The notes under the pieces were generated by a model. That model made no database searches and was not told where the DNA came from. It saw only the letters and a program-made list of their open reading frames with translations. 64,000 nucleotides of DNA from Planctomycetota bacterium (GTDB lineage Bacteria > Planctomycetota > Planctomycetia > Planctomycetales > Planctomycetaceae), in assembly GCA_027623235.1 (NCBI GenBank), contig JAQBVJ010000009.1:37253-101252 (forward strand), given 5' to 3'. Of this stretch, positions 16,361-26,222 are shown piece after piece. Within the stretch, counting starts at the first letter, position 1, and each line of letters begins with the position of its first letter. The translations under genes and the position numbers were made by a program.

Positions 16361-18631
16361 ATGTCGGAATGCAGCTCTCAGGATCCGTCGAAGCTCGATG
16401 CCGAGCCGTCGCCGTTTGAAGCTTTTGAAATGTCCTCCGCGGCAATCGTCGTGGACTCGATCGAGCAGTTCGCTACCGAGTCCTCCGCGCCAGTGGGCGG
16501 CAGCGACTCTGCTGCGGACACACTGGACATCGAGGAATTTCTCTGCAGCCAGGTGATCGTTGACCCGCCGGCAGAGATGATCGCACCAGTCATTCCAGAA
16601 ATGCCTGCTGTGGATTCCGTCTCCGGATCTGCGGTGGAAGAAGTCGCTGTGGTGGAAGAAGTCGCTGTGGTGGAAGAAGTCGCTGTGGTGGAAGAAGTCG
16701 CTGTGGTGAAAGAAGTCGCTGTGGTGAAAGAAGAAGTGAAGCCGAGCGAGCCACCTCGCGATGCGTGCTTCCTCGATCTTCCACTGCGGAGCGAAGTCCA
16801 GGAGGCGGTCAAAGCGGCTGGCTACGAAAAGCCAACCGCCATCCAGGCAGAGATCATCCCTTACATGCTGGACGGCCGCGACGTGCTGGCTCAGTCTCAG
16901 ACGGGAACCGGCAAGACTGCCGCGTTCGCCTTACCGATCCTTTCACGGATCGAAGTGGGACGACAGAAGCCGCAGGTTCTGGTTCTCGCCCCGACGCGCG
17001 AGCTGGCGATCCAGGTCGCCAAATCGTTTTCGACTTACGGCAGTTGCCTGCCACGATTTTCCGTCGCGGCAATTTATGGCGGACAGGATTACACCGCTCA
17101 GTTCAAGCAACTGCGGCGCGGGGTTGAGGTCGTCGTCGGAACTCCGGGGCGAGTCATCGACCACATCAAACGCGGTACGCTCGACCTCAGCGAACTGAGC
17201 TGCCTGGTACTCGACGAAGCCGACGAGATGTTGAACATGGGCTTCCTCGACGACGTTCAGTTCGTGCTCGACCAGACACCCGAGAAGCGACAGATCGCGC
17301 TCTTCTCGGCGACGCTGCCGCAACCGATTCGCAATATTGCACAACGTTACCTGAACGATCCGGCGAGGATCACGATTCAGGAAAAAACGATGACGGCCGA
17401 GCTGACTCGGCAACGGGCAGTTTTTGTCTCTCCGCGGGACAAAATCGACACACTCAAGCGGCTGCTGGAAGTCGAGAAGACGGACGGCGTGATCGTTTTT
17501 GCGAATACCAAAGATGCGACGGTGACGATTGCCGAACAGCTCACTCGGGAAGGGCTCTCCGCCGTCGCACTCAACGGCGACATGCCACAGCGAGTTCGGG
17601 AACGGACGATCGAGCAGCTCAAATCCGGGCATCTGAACATCCTCGTCGCGACGGACGTTGCCGCACGCGGCCTGGACGTGACCCGCATCAGCCACGTCTT
17701 TAACTACGACGTGCCACAGGACTCGGAATCGTACATTCACCGGATCGGCCGCACGGGACGGGCGGGCCGCAGCGGCGAGGCATTCATCTTCCTGACGGGC
17801 AGCCAGAAGATGAAACTGCGATTCATCGAACGGGCAACGAAGCAGCCGATCGAGATTGTCCAGCCACCGACGGCCGGCGAGATCAACGCGATCCGGTCAA
17901 AGCGGTTTACAGAGCGCATCGCCGAGATGGCGGCCGGCCAGGACCTGACGATGTTTCAGGAAATGATCACGAAGTTTGCCGAAGAATCCGGCATGCCGAT
18001 GGTGACGATCGCGGCCACTCTGGCGCAGATCGGACAGAAAGGCCGACCGTTCTTCATGAAAGATCTCCCTCAACGCAAGTTTGAGCCCAACAACAAGTTT
18101 GAATCGAACAGCAAGTTTAATTCCAACAAAAAGGGCTACGGAAACGGTGAGGGAGGCTTCACAAAGCGACCTCACACGGGTGCACGACCAAGCACCGGTG
18201 CAAAAGGCGGAGCGGACCGAGAGCTCGGGCCGCCGGAATCCGGCAAAGATCGATACCGCATCCAGGTCGGCTGGAAAGATGGCGTGAAGCCCGGAAACAT
18301 CGTCGGAGCGATCGCCAACGAAGGCGGGCTCTCGGGCGAACATATCGGCCCGATCAAAATTCACGATGCGTTCACCACGGTCGACCTTCCCGCCGGCATG
18401 CCGCGTGAAGTGTTCCTGACGTTGAGCCGTACTCGTGTCGCGGGCAAGCTGCTGGAATTGAGCCTCGAAGGGAAAGACGCTGGCTCGTCGCGTCCCGCAT
18501 CCAGCAGAAGTTTCCAAAGCGACAAACCGCGTCATTCGAAAGAGCAAGGCGAAAACGGTCCCGCCAGCAGCAACGCGTTTCACGCTGAGAAACGCAAGAA
18601 GCGCAAAACCAAAGCACGCCCGAAAACTTAG
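16361..18631 (+). CDS. DEAD-box ATP-dependent RNA helicase, CsdA/DeaD-like
   Basis: A 756-residue RNA helicase. An acidic N-terminal extension of about 125 residues includes a VEEVAV hexapeptide repeat (encoded at 16634-16738). The helicase core has the Q motif (KPTAIQAEIIP), Walker A SQTGTGKT (GTGKT 182-186), PTRELAIQ, TPGRVIDH, DEAD (285-288), SAT, ARGLDV and HRIGRTGRAG. The C-terminal part has a DbpA/CsdA-type RNA-binding domain (about 630-710, RIQVGWKDGVKPGNIVGAI) and a Lys/Arg-rich tail. Such helicases assist ribosome assembly and RNA turnover, often in the cold. ATG 16361 follows TTGGAAGAA; an in-frame TTG lies just before it. Monocistronic. Confidence 0.95.
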   Translation: MSECSSQDPSKLDAEPSPFEAFEMSSAAIVVDSIEQFATESSAPVGGSDSAADTLDIEEFLCSQVIVDPPAEMIAPVIPEMPAVDSVSGSAVEEVAVVEEVAVVEEVAVVEEVAVVKEVAVVKEEVKPSEPPRDACFLDLPLRSEVQEAVKAAGYEKPTAIQAEIIPYMLDGRDVLAQSQTGTGKTAAFALPILSRIEVGRQKPQVLVLAPTRELAIQVAKSFSTYGSCLPRFSVAAIYGGQDYTAQFKQLRRGVEVVVGTPGRVIDHIKRGTLDLSELSCLVLDEADEMLNMGFLDDVQFVLDQTPEKRQIALFSATLPQPIRNIAQRYLNDPARITIQEKTMTAELTRQRAVFVSPRDKIDTLKRLLEVEKTDGVIVFANTKDATVTIAEQLTREGLSAVALNGDMPQRVRERTIEQLKSGHLNILVATDVAARGLDVTRISHVFNYDVPQDSESYIHRIGRTGRAGRSGEAFIFLTGSQKMKLRFIERATKQPIEIVQPPTAGEINAIRSKRFTERIAEMAAGQDLTMFQEMITKFAEESGMPMVTIAATLAQIGQKGRPFFMKDLPQRKFEPNNKFESNSKFNSNKKGYGNGEGGFTKRPHTGARPSTGAKGGADRELGPPESGKDRYRIQVGWKDGVKPGNIVGAIANEGGLSGEHIGPIKIHDAFTTVDLPAGMPREVFLTLSRTRVAGKLLELSLEGKDAGSSRPASSRSFQSDKPRHSKEQGENGPASSNAFHAEKRKKRKTKARPKT
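16634..16738 (+). repeat. 18-bp in-frame tandem repeat
   Basis: The unit gtggaagaagtcgctgtg repeats at 16634, 16652, 16670, 16688 and, with g-to-a changes giving Lys, 16706 and partially 16724. It encodes the hexapeptide VEEVAV / VKEVAV in the acidic N-terminal extension of the helicase. The copies are nearly identical, a sign of recent slippage, so the repeat number may differ between strains. Confidence 0.95.
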
Positions 18632-18971
18632 TAGCCCGTTGAAAAGTAGCGGCACATTGTAAGCCGTCCGGTCAGTTCGCGGTTTTCCATGCAAGACCGG
18701 GCGGATTGCGCCAATCCGCTGAAGTAATTCGACTTTTTCAATGGGCTGGCAATCCAGTCCGGCGATGAATGTCGAATCTTCATGCGCAGCGGCGGCGTTG
18801 TGGCTTGATCCGGCCCGGGTGACGCCAGGGCGTACGGATTGTGTGGATTGTGCGGAGTGTTCTCCCCGACCCTCGCTTCTGTGGACCAGTCGCGCATCCT
18901 GATATTGAGGATTCTGCGGAGGCTGCCGATTGAAAGGGAGATATCGTCCCAAGGTGTCTCCAGAGGAAGCC
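18632..18971. other. Intergenic region with inverted repeat
   Basis: 340 bases between the helicase and the lipoprotein gene with no convincing gene. It contains the inverted repeat described at 18633-18747 and then unremarkable sequence up to a ribosome-binding site (agaggaagcc) before 18972. Confidence 0.6.
18633..18747. repeat. Palindromic element with CCGTTGAAAA ends
   Basis: agcccgttgaaaag (18633-18646) and ctttttcaatgggct (18733-18747) are nearly complementary, enclosing about 86 bases. A similar element with the same end sequence is at 39365-39451. It begins directly after the helicase stop codon, so it may serve as its terminator or be a small non-autonomous mobile element. Confidence 0.65.
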
Positions 18972-19757
18972 ATGAGATGCGCGCAGCGAAGTTTGATGAC
19001 TCACTTGATTCCGGGAGTTGTACTCACCCTGCTGATCTCCGGGTGCGGGACCACTCGATGGACAGACTCGCCGCGCGCAGCCACCAAGGAATTACTGCTG
19101 ACTGATGCGGTTGACCGATCTGTCGAACAGATCGATTTCTCGCCGCTTTACGGCCGGCGTGTTTTCCTGGATACGCAGTACATTGCCACCAGAAACGAAA
19201 CGGGGTATCTGATTAGTTCGTTGAGGCAGCACCTGGCGGCGTCTGGCTGCAGGCTGTCTGGTTCTGCGGGCGACGCGGAACTGGTTGTTGAGGCACGGGT
19301 CGGGTCACAATCAACGAATCGACACGACACTCTGCTGGGTATTCCGGCAACCGCAGTCCCTCCCGTACTCACAGGCGTGCCCGTTGCGATTCCCGAGCTG
19401 GCGATCTCGAAAAAGACGATTCAAACCGGCATCAGTAAACTCGCCGTGTTCGCCTACTGGACGGCAGACGGATCGATCGCCTGGCAGTCCGGCGTGGCGA
19501 GGCATGACAGTCTCATCCAGAACCGCTGGCTGCTCGGACTCGGTCCTTACACCGAGGGAACGTCAACCGTCCGCGGCAGAGAGGCCGGTGCAACCCCGAA
19601 CGTCCCACTGTTGTCTGACATTGCCCGGATGAACGAAGACGCCACTTCCGAACCATCTCCGAGCACACTGGCGGTACCGACGGTTTATGACGTGTCCCGG
19701 CCAAGTGCTCCCCGCCTCCCGCTTCCGGTGCCTCCTGCAGAGGTCCAGCCGGACTGA
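18972..19757 (+). CDS. Putative secreted lipoprotein of unknown function
   Basis: A 261-residue protein with a lipoprotein signal: a basic start, a hydrophobic stretch (HLIPGVVLTLLISGC) and the lipobox LISGC, after which comes GTTRWTDS. The mature part resembles a widespread planctomycete hypothetical family starting with GCGTTR and containing a strand pattern DFSPLYGRRVFLDTQYI, GTPA-like DTLLGIPATAVP and a conserved SIAWQSGV. The last 60 residues are rich in Pro and Ser and probably flexible. No enzymatic motif is seen. The start at 18972 has AGGAAG before it; an alternative ATG at 18996 would shorten the basic region. It is convergent with the DUF1501 gene, 116 bases away. Confidence 0.75.
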   Translation: MRCAQRSLMTHLIPGVVLTLLISGCGTTRWTDSPRAATKELLLTDAVDRSVEQIDFSPLYGRRVFLDTQYIATRNETGYLISSLRQHLAASGCRLSGSAGDAELVVEARVGSQSTNRHDTLLGIPATAVPPVLTGVPVAIPELAISKKTIQTGISKLAVFAYWTADGSIAWQSGVARHDSLIQNRWLLGLGPYTEGTSTVRGREAGATPNVPLLSDIARMNEDATSEPSPSTLAVPTVYDVSRPSAPRLPLPVPPAEVQPD

Positions 19758-19873
19758 TTGTGCTTCGATGGTCGTTGTGCTTATCCCATCAGTCGATCCT
19801 GCTGAACAAGTTGGACGGACGCCCATTGGCAATCCAACTTCGCCGGTTCATTGAAGAGTCCTTAGTAGACGGG

Positions 19874-21307
19874 TCAGGCGATGACTTGTCGAATGGGCTC
19901 GCCGCCGTGGGCGATGGCGACCGGGCGGCCGTCGAGTTGTGGGACGGTCGTGTGCGGGTCGATGCCGAGCAGGTGATAGATCGTCGCGACAACATCGCCT
20001 GGTGAAACCGGATGACTTTCGGGGTACCCGGCGTGTCGGTCGGTTGAACCGAACACCATCCCCTGCTTCACGCCGCCCCCGATCATGAAACTGAATCCGC
20101 ACTGCGGCCAGTGATCGCGACCGGCCTTGCCGTTGACCCTCGGTGAGCGGCCCATTTCTCCCATCACGACGACGAGTGTCGAATCGAGCAGACCGCGCTC
20201 GTCGAGATCGTCAACCAGCGCCGGGAGGAGACGGTCGAGCAGCGGCAGGTTGAACTGACGCAGCATGCCGAAATTGTTTTCGTGCATGTCGTAGGCGTGA
20301 CCGTTGTGCCCGAAGATTTCCTGGTGCACGCTGACAAACGGAACGCCCGCCTCGACCAGTCGCCGGGCGACGATCAAGCTTGAGCCATAGAGGTTTCGCC
20401 CGTAACGATCCTTCATGGAATCCGTTTCACGGGTCAGGTCGAACGCGTCCCGGGTACGGCTCGATGAGAGCATCGAAAAGGCCCGCTCCTGAAACTTGTC
20501 CATCCGGTCGACGGCCCGGGAAGCAGCGAGCGATTCGAATCTCTGATCAATCTGATCCAGAACGGAGCGGCGGCGATCGAGCCGCGCGGACGACATACCA
20601 GGCAGACTGTCGAGTGATGGCATCATCGGCTCGCCAATCGGCATCACGGGGTTGTAGGGACCGGGGCTGTCGATCTTCGCAAACGTCGGCTGACACAGGC
20701 TGAACATCGGGTCGTATTGACTGCCGAGATAGCCTCCATAGGGACCAGGCCGCCGGATTCCGGGATACTGACCACTCTCGCCCCAGCCGGGATAGCACGG
20801 CAGGCAAACCGCGCCCGGCACATTCTGCGACCCGAGGCCGAGGTACTGGCAGATGGCTCCGATGTCTGGCGGATCGGTGCGGTTGGCAGTGAGCTGTCCG
20901 TTCTCGCCGTTCGGAAACCCGGTCATCATCGCCAGCGGATTATGGGCATTGTAGGTGTGCGTGATTGATCGAATCAGAGTCGCACGATGCATCAGCCGGG
21001 CCGTGTTCGGAAGCAGCTCACAGATTTGCAGACCGGGCAGCGATGTGGAGATGGGATGAAACTCACCACGAATTTCCGCCGGCGCATCAGGCTTCAAATC
21101 GAACATATCCTGATGACTGGGTCCTCCGAGCAAATTGAAGAGGATTACGGATCGCGCCGAGCCTCGCGGCTTCCGTCCGGCTTCGGCCGCCGCCAGAAAA
21201 TTCGGCAGAGTCATCCCGCCAAAGAGGGACAGTCCGCCAACCCTCAGAAGCTCGCGCCGAGAGTACCCGCAGCGGGCTGGATCGGGCGGGCTGGAGATGT
21301 CCGGCAT
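19874..21307 (-). CDS. DUF1501 protein, Tat-exported (second copy)
   Basis: A 477-residue DUF1501 protein with a twin-arginine signal (YSRRELLRVGGLSLFGG), the N-terminal signature GGPSHQDMFDLKPDAP and the C-terminal GEMGRSPRVNGKAGRDHWPQ and IGGGVKQGMVFGSTD. The fold belongs to the alkaline phosphatase superfamily; activity is unknown. ATG 21307 is chosen because of GGGAG eight bases upstream and the position of the Tat motif. Unlike the copies at 12704 and 42098 it is not next to a DUF1549/DUF1553 gene; instead the gene upstream on the same strand is the 1548-residue cytochrome protein ending at 21436. Confidence 0.92.
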   Translation of the reverse strand: MPDISSPPDPARCGYSRRELLRVGGLSLFGGMTLPNFLAAAEAGRKPRGSARSVILFNLLGGPSHQDMFDLKPDAPAEIRGEFHPISTSLPGLQICELLPNTARLMHRATLIRSITHTYNAHNPLAMMTGFPNGENGQLTANRTDPPDIGAICQYLGLGSQNVPGAVCLPCYPGWGESGQYPGIRRPGPYGGYLGSQYDPMFSLCQPTFAKIDSPGPYNPVMPIGEPMMPSLDSLPGMSSARLDRRRSVLDQIDQRFESLAASRAVDRMDKFQERAFSMLSSSRTRDAFDLTRETDSMKDRYGRNLYGSSLIVARRLVEAGVPFVSVHQEIFGHNGHAYDMHENNFGMLRQFNLPLLDRLLPALVDDLDERGLLDSTLVVVMGEMGRSPRVNGKAGRDHWPQCGFSFMIGGGVKQGMVFGSTDRHAGYPESHPVSPGDVVATIYHLLGIDPHTTVPQLDGRPVAIAHGGEPIRQVIA

Positions 21308-21435
21308 GGTGAAGCTCCCGGCGACAGTCGTTAATCGCAAACGGCCGACTCAGTCGGTCGAAACAAATCGTCAACAGACTCTCATCTTAAGAGTCGCGAC
21401 CTGGCCGCGACGACACGTTTTTCCACGACGACAGC

Positions 21436-24400
21436 TTACGACGACCGCACGGAAAGCAGCCACGCCAGCAGGTTGCGGAACTCCTCGTCGGTGATCATCT
21501 CGCCCAGGTTTTCCGGCATCGGCGACCGAGCTGACTTCACCCGCTCATCAATGTCAGCCTCGGGAATCGAAATCTCTTTTCCGGTTCCGTCGATCAGGAG
21601 GACTCTCGCCCCTTCCGTTCGTTTTTCGAGTCCGGAGAACACCTTGCCGGCTTTCGTGACGATCGTCGTTGCGCGAAACGCGACGTCCACATTGCGGTTA
21701 GGCGTCAGGATGTCTTCGGCCAGACGATCCAGGCCGCGGCTGCCGATGCCGTCAAGATTCGGGCCGACCTTCTTCCCCTTGTCCGCCACCTGATGACACG
21801 CCGCGCACCGTTTCTCAAAGACGGCGAGACCGGCCTCAACGGAGCCCGCCGACTGAAGGAAACTCTTCTTCCGATCCGCGATGCGTTTTTCGAGTTCCTC
21901 GTTCTCATCTGGCAGATCTGCGGCGAACTCGTTGGCCAGGCCGGAAAGTTTCTCATCCTTCCTGCCGAGCGCTGTGATTCGATCCGCGATTTCCGGACGA
22001 GTCAGCAGGCGAGCCGACGCTCGCCCCGCGGCGACAACATTCAGCAGTGCGTACGCTCCTTCGGCGTCGGACACCAGCCGCTCGGCCAGCCGCGACTGCT
22101 CGGCCGCCGTCGCCGCCAGCATGATTTGAGGGAGTAATTCAACGGCCCTGTCTGCTTGACCGTCGATCACCGCCTCCAGCGATCTCGCTCGCAATTTTTC
22201 ATCGGCGCCGGAAACGCCTGGAACGATGGCGAGCGCCGACAGGCGTCCGTCCGGTTTCATTCGAACGAGCGCGTCGGCGAGCGACGATGCGATCTCACGG
22301 TCCGACTGGTTTCGTTTAAGGACAGCCACGATCGGATCCCGCAGTTCCGTCAACTGAAAATCGCCAGCCAGCTTTGCCGCCTTCTGACGATCCTGCCCGT
22401 GCCCGTTCGGGTTCAGCCCCGGCTCAGAAAACCGACCGACGGCCAGCCACGCGTACCCTCCTGCAGTGTCTCCGTCGACGATCTCCACGAAAACGCGACG
22501 CGTCGCCTCGGCAACGCTGGTGGATTTCCGTTCGAACTTCTGAGCTGTGTCGCTTCGCGGCGGCTGCCACTTCTGAAGCTCAATCCGCGAAATCGCATCG
22601 ACCAGCCGCACGAAGTTTTTCTTTCCGTGCGGCTTATCGGGAAGTCCATCGTGGCCGGCCATCCAGAAACTGAAGATGCTTCCGACGTCGAATATTGCCG
22701 ATCGATAAATCCCTGTCCGCTGTTCGCCGAGTGGAAAACTACTGATCAGCGGCGTGTTGGACATTCCGTCCTGCGAACTCCGCTTTGTCGACAACACAAA
22801 CGGATTCCCTTCGTCCTTCGCGTCGGGGTGCGGCGAGTAAGTCCAGGTGAGCGGCTGATCCTGCTGATTGGCGGCCAGTAACACGGTCGCCAGGTCGAGC
22901 GCCCAGGCCCGCACCGCGTCCGGAGATTTCCCGCCGCGCTGCTCGATGCCGTCCCGCGCGGCGGCGAGCAGTTCCAGCTGAAAAGCGACGTCGCTCGCAA
23001 ACCTTCTGCGAGCCATCGTCGACAGCTCAGCAACAGACTCGGGCGAGACATACCGCACCGCGAACCGGATGTAATCGGACATCGCCTCCGGCGTGATATT
23101 GCCCAGCGAGTTGATCGACCTTGCGAGAAACTCCCCGGCGAACGGTGTCTTCAATGCGAGGCACATCTCCGCCAGGATCGGAACGTCGCGGGCTTCCGGC
23201 TCGCGCGTCGCGATCGCAAACCAGTCCGGCACGGCCAGGTGATCCCGCAGCGACATCCGGATGACGTGCCGCAGGTGCGGATCGCTGGCGTAACGATGAT
23301 GCAGCGAAAGCAGCGTCGTGATGTTTCGCGGGTCGCGATGAACGCCGGCCGCGGTCACGGCCGCCCGCAGAACGGTCGGCGATTTGTCCTGGAAACCGAG
23401 TTCGAGGTAGAACCTCGCACGGGCATTGGGAACCGGAGACTGAGCCATCACTCGGAAAGCGTGCGTCCGTACGAGCTCATGCTGATCGTCCATCGCCGTT
23501 GAAAGATCGTCATCGGTGAGCACTTCCAGCCGGAACAGCGACCACAACGCCTCGGCTCTTGCCGACGCAGTCCTGCCGTCCTTCAAGAGCGTCCGCGCGA
23601 GTTCCGCTCCCGGGAGACCCACTGCATCGACGAGCCGATCGGCCGCGAGCCTTCGTACGGTCTGGTTGGTCGACTCGAAGGAGTCTCGCCCGACAAAGTC
23701 CTCAAACTGTTTCGGGGCGACCGTTTCGTCAGGCTTGCCCGTGAAGGTGATCTTCCAGATGCGACCTCGCCGCCGATCGCGGTCGGGATGGTCAAGGCCG
23801 ACCTCGTAATGACCGATAATGCGGTTGTAAAAATCGGCAACGTAGAGTGCTCCGTCCGGGCCGAGCTGGAAGTCGACAGGGCGGAACCACGGGTCTCCTG
23901 CGATCAGAAAGTCGGGCTCTTCCTGAGCTCGAATACTCCCCCCGTTTCTCAGCAGCGAGTTACGGTTGATCCGGCTGGTCATGACGTTGCCGGAGTACAG
24001 ACTGCCGCGGTACTCGGGCGGAAACTGCTCGGCGTTGTACTGAGCCAGCCCGCCGATCGCGGTTGAACCGTGCAGATGCTCCATCACGTTCGGCACGTAG
24101 CCCAGGCCGTCGTGAGGCTTGCCGAAGCTGTCGTAGTAACCGTCTTTCAGGATGAGGCTGACCGGCTTCGTGTGGCAGTCGGCCACGAAGAAGTCACCGT
24201 AATTGTCGATGACGCTGCCAAACGGGTTGACCATGCCGCGCGAGTAGTGCTCGATCCTCGCTCCGTCGAGCCGGAAGCGAAACGTGTTTCCCGAGTGCAT
24301 CGTGATCGACGTGCCATCGCCGCCTGTCACATGCGACGTATTGTTGAACCCGTGACAGGCGTAGAGCCAGCCGTCGTAGCCGCGTCGGAAGGCGTTGCAC

Positions 24401-26082
24401 ATGCCGTGCGTGTCCTTCGAAAAATCAAACGGCCCGTAGAGTTTCTCTCGCTTGTCGGCCTTTCCGTCGCCATCGGTGTCACGCAGGAACCAGATGTTCG
24501 GAATGCTGAAGCAGACGACTCCATCCTGGTACGGGTAGAGACCCATCGGGATGTTGAGCTCGTCGGCAAACGTGGTCACCTTGTCGGCTCGCCCGTCGCC
24601 GTTCGTGTCTTCGAGAATCCGAATCGTGTCCTTCGGCTTGCGATCATCAGGAGCCGGAATCGGGTACTCCTGAGAACTTGACACCCACAACCGGCCTTTC
24701 GAGTCGAAGGCCATGTTCATCGGCTTGTCGATCTCCGGCTCCGCCGCAAACAGCGTCACTTCGAAACCAGGTGGCAACGAAAACGTCTTCCGTTCGTCTT
24801 CAGGCGAGAGTGGCTTCGTTTCACGATTCACCTTCGCAAACGCATCGGTCCCAATCTGCCGGTCCGTCACCGAAAGCGAGGAATCGGCAGACGATGCCTC
24901 TTTGCCGTTCTCACCTTCGTTCAACAAGAAAAAGGTGCCGAGCTTGTTGCCGACGAGGATGTCCGGGCGGCCGTTGCCGGTGATGTCTCGAACCGTCAGC
25001 TGCGTGCCGACGCCGATTCGTCTGGCGATGACGTGAGGTTCAAAGTGAACGCCGTCTGGCGAGCGGACCGTCTTGAACCAGGCCAGGACTGGCAGCTGGT
25101 GAGCTCCCGGATCGTTGCCGCCGTGAGCAAAATACCGCTTGCCCGTGACGAGGTCCTTGACTCCGTCCCCGTCGACATCCGCCAGCGCGAGGGCGTGCAT
25201 CTGGGAAATGTTGAGCCGCTGGGAATTCGCATCAAAACTGGCCGGCAGAATCTCGTGCGGGATAAACGAGACGTCGGCGTCTTTGCCTCGCCGCTCAAAC
25301 CACTTCAGCCCCCAGCCGTGAGCGTTCTGCACCGACACGACATCGTTGTCACCGTCCCCGTCGAAATCGTACGCAAACATCTGCGACCCGCCCGACTGAG
25401 CAAACGGAAACGGATGCGGCTTGAATGGCTCACCCGGTTTCGCGGTCTGCTCCCACCAGCCGTTCGTCTCAAGCAGATCGAGCCGCCCATCGCCGTTGAC
25501 ATCGCCGATGCCCATTCCATGCGTGAACTGGCCATAGCCAAGCTTCGGAGTCACCGGCGTGAACGGCCACGGCTTCGTCGGATCCTCGCCTGGCGATGCG
25601 TACCCGAAAGCTCCGTCGAAGATTCCGATCAGCTCCGGCTTCCCGTCTCCGGTGAGGTCCGCAAAGTCTGGCGACTCTCCGCCGACGTAGCTCAGCGCGA
25701 GGTGCTTTTTCCATTCGCCCTTCGCCTTCTCTTTTCCAGGATTCTCAAACCAGTGAGCAGGTCGACCGGGAATCGGCACGGCGAGAATGTCCAGGTCGCC
25801 GTCGGCGTCGATGTCGTGAGCCCACGAGAAAAAGTGATCGGAGTAAACCTTGATCGAAAAGGCTCCGCCCGAGGTGTAAGCGTGACGGATCCGAAACTCC
25901 GGCCCGGCATACCAGAACGGCCCCGAAACAACATCGAGGTTTCCGTCTCCGTCGAAGTCACCAGAGTCGGCGCCCTCGCTGAAGAAGTTTTCATTGAGGG
26001 CGACGGTCCGAAATTGCGGAGTCGGCTCGGCCAGAGCCGGGGCGACAAAGAAGAAAATGCTCAGCAGGAACAGGAAACGCAT
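21436..26082 (-). CDS. Giant secreted FG-GAP / PVC-type propeller / HEAT / cytochrome c protein
   Basis: A 1548-residue protein. Signal peptide 1-18; about seven FG-GAP/VCBS-like calcium repeats (DFDGDGNLDVV, DIDADGDLDIL, DVNGDGRLDLL, DFDGDGDNDVV, DVDGDGVKDLV and others) over the first 400 residues; a six-bladed propeller of the PVC-type membrane-bound dehydrogenase family (starts LPPGFEVTLFAAEPEIDKP); Ala/Leu-rich HEAT-like repeats; and a C-terminal cytochrome c domain with CAACH followed by VGPNLDGIG and a Met-containing PMPENLGEMITDEEF. The family is typical of planctomycetes and Verrucomicrobia; substrates unproven. Start ATG 26082 follows GAGG and opens the signal peptide; longer in-frame sequence upstream passes through a repeat. 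Confidence 0.93.
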   Translation of the reverse strand: MRFLFLLSIFFFVAPALAEPTPQFRTVALNENFFSEGADSGDFDGDGNLDVVSGPFWYAGPEFRIRHAYTSGGAFSIKVYSDHFFSWAHDIDADGDLDILAVPIPGRPAHWFENPGKEKAKGEWKKHLALSYVGGESPDFADLTGDGKPELIGIFDGAFGYASPGEDPTKPWPFTPVTPKLGYGQFTHGMGIGDVNGDGRLDLLETNGWWEQTAKPGEPFKPHPFPFAQSGGSQMFAYDFDGDGDNDVVSVQNAHGWGLKWFERRGKDADVSFIPHEILPASFDANSQRLNISQMHALALADVDGDGVKDLVTGKRYFAHGGNDPGAHQLPVLAWFKTVRSPDGVHFEPHVIARRIGVGTQLTVRDITGNGRPDILVGNKLGTFFLLNEGENGKEASSADSSLSVTDRQIGTDAFAKVNRETKPLSPEDERKTFSLPPGFEVTLFAAEPEIDKPMNMAFDSKGRLWVSSSQEYPIPAPDDRKPKDTIRILEDTNGDGRADKVTTFADELNIPMGLYPYQDGVVCFSIPNIWFLRDTDGDGKADKREKLYGPFDFSKDTHGMCNAFRRGYDGWLYACHGFNNTSHVTGGDGTSITMHSGNTFRFRLDGARIEHYSRGMVNPFGSVIDNYGDFFVADCHTKPVSLILKDGYYDSFGKPHDGLGYVPNVMEHLHGSTAIGGLAQYNAEQFPPEYRGSLYSGNVMTSRINRNSLLRNGGSIRAQEEPDFLIAGDPWFRPVDFQLGPDGALYVADFYNRIIGHYEVGLDHPDRDRRRGRIWKITFTGKPDETVAPKQFEDFVGRDSFESTNQTVRRLAADRLVDAVGLPGAELARTLLKDGRTASARAEALWSLFRLEVLTDDDLSTAMDDQHELVRTHAFRVMAQSPVPNARARFYLELGFQDKSPTVLRAAVTAAGVHRDPRNITTLLSLHHRYASDPHLRHVIRMSLRDHLAVPDWFAIATREPEARDVPILAEMCLALKTPFAGEFLARSINSLGNITPEAMSDYIRFAVRYVSPESVAELSTMARRRFASDVAFQLELLAAARDGIEQRGGKSPDAVRAWALDLATVLLAANQQDQPLTWTYSPHPDAKDEGNPFVLSTKRSSQDGMSNTPLISSFPLGEQRTGIYRSAIFDVGSIFSFWMAGHDGLPDKPHGKKNFVRLVDAISRIELQKWQPPRSDTAQKFERKSTSVAEATRRVFVEIVDGDTAGGYAWLAVGRFSEPGLNPNGHGQDRQKAAKLAGDFQLTELRDPIVAVLKRNQSDREIASSLADALVRMKPDGRLSALAIVPGVSGADEKLRARSLEAVIDGQADRAVELLPQIMLAATAAEQSRLAERLVSDAEGAYALLNVVAAGRASARLLTRPEIADRITALGRKDEKLSGLANEFAADLPDENEELEKRIADRKKSFLQSAGSVEAGLAVFEKRCAACHQVADKGKKVGPNLDGIGSRGLDRLAEDILTPNRNVDVAFRATTIVTKAGKVFSGLEKRTEGARVLLIDGTGKEISIPEADIDERVKSARSPMPENLGEMITDEEFRNLLAWLLSVRSS

Positions 26083-26133
26083 TCGGGACCTCACCGTGCA
26101 GGATTCAAACTCGCAGGCTTTTTTTGTGAACAT

Positions 26134-26184
26134 AAGGAACGAAGGAAACGAAGTGACGCGCAGTCTGTGTTGCCTTCGTTCCTT
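26134..26184. repeat. Hairpin repeat upstream of the giant protein gene
   Basis: aaggaacgaagg (26134-26145) pairs perfectly with ccttcgttcctt (26173-26184). The sequence is related to a single arm at 6249-6273 (cttcgtttccttcgttcc). It lies between the ceramidase-like gene and the 1548-residue gene, both on the minus strand, and could terminate or process the first transcript. Confidence 0.7.
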
Positions 26185-26222
26185 CTGTTCAGAATGAGAA
26201 TTCACGAATGGTGCTGCCCGCC

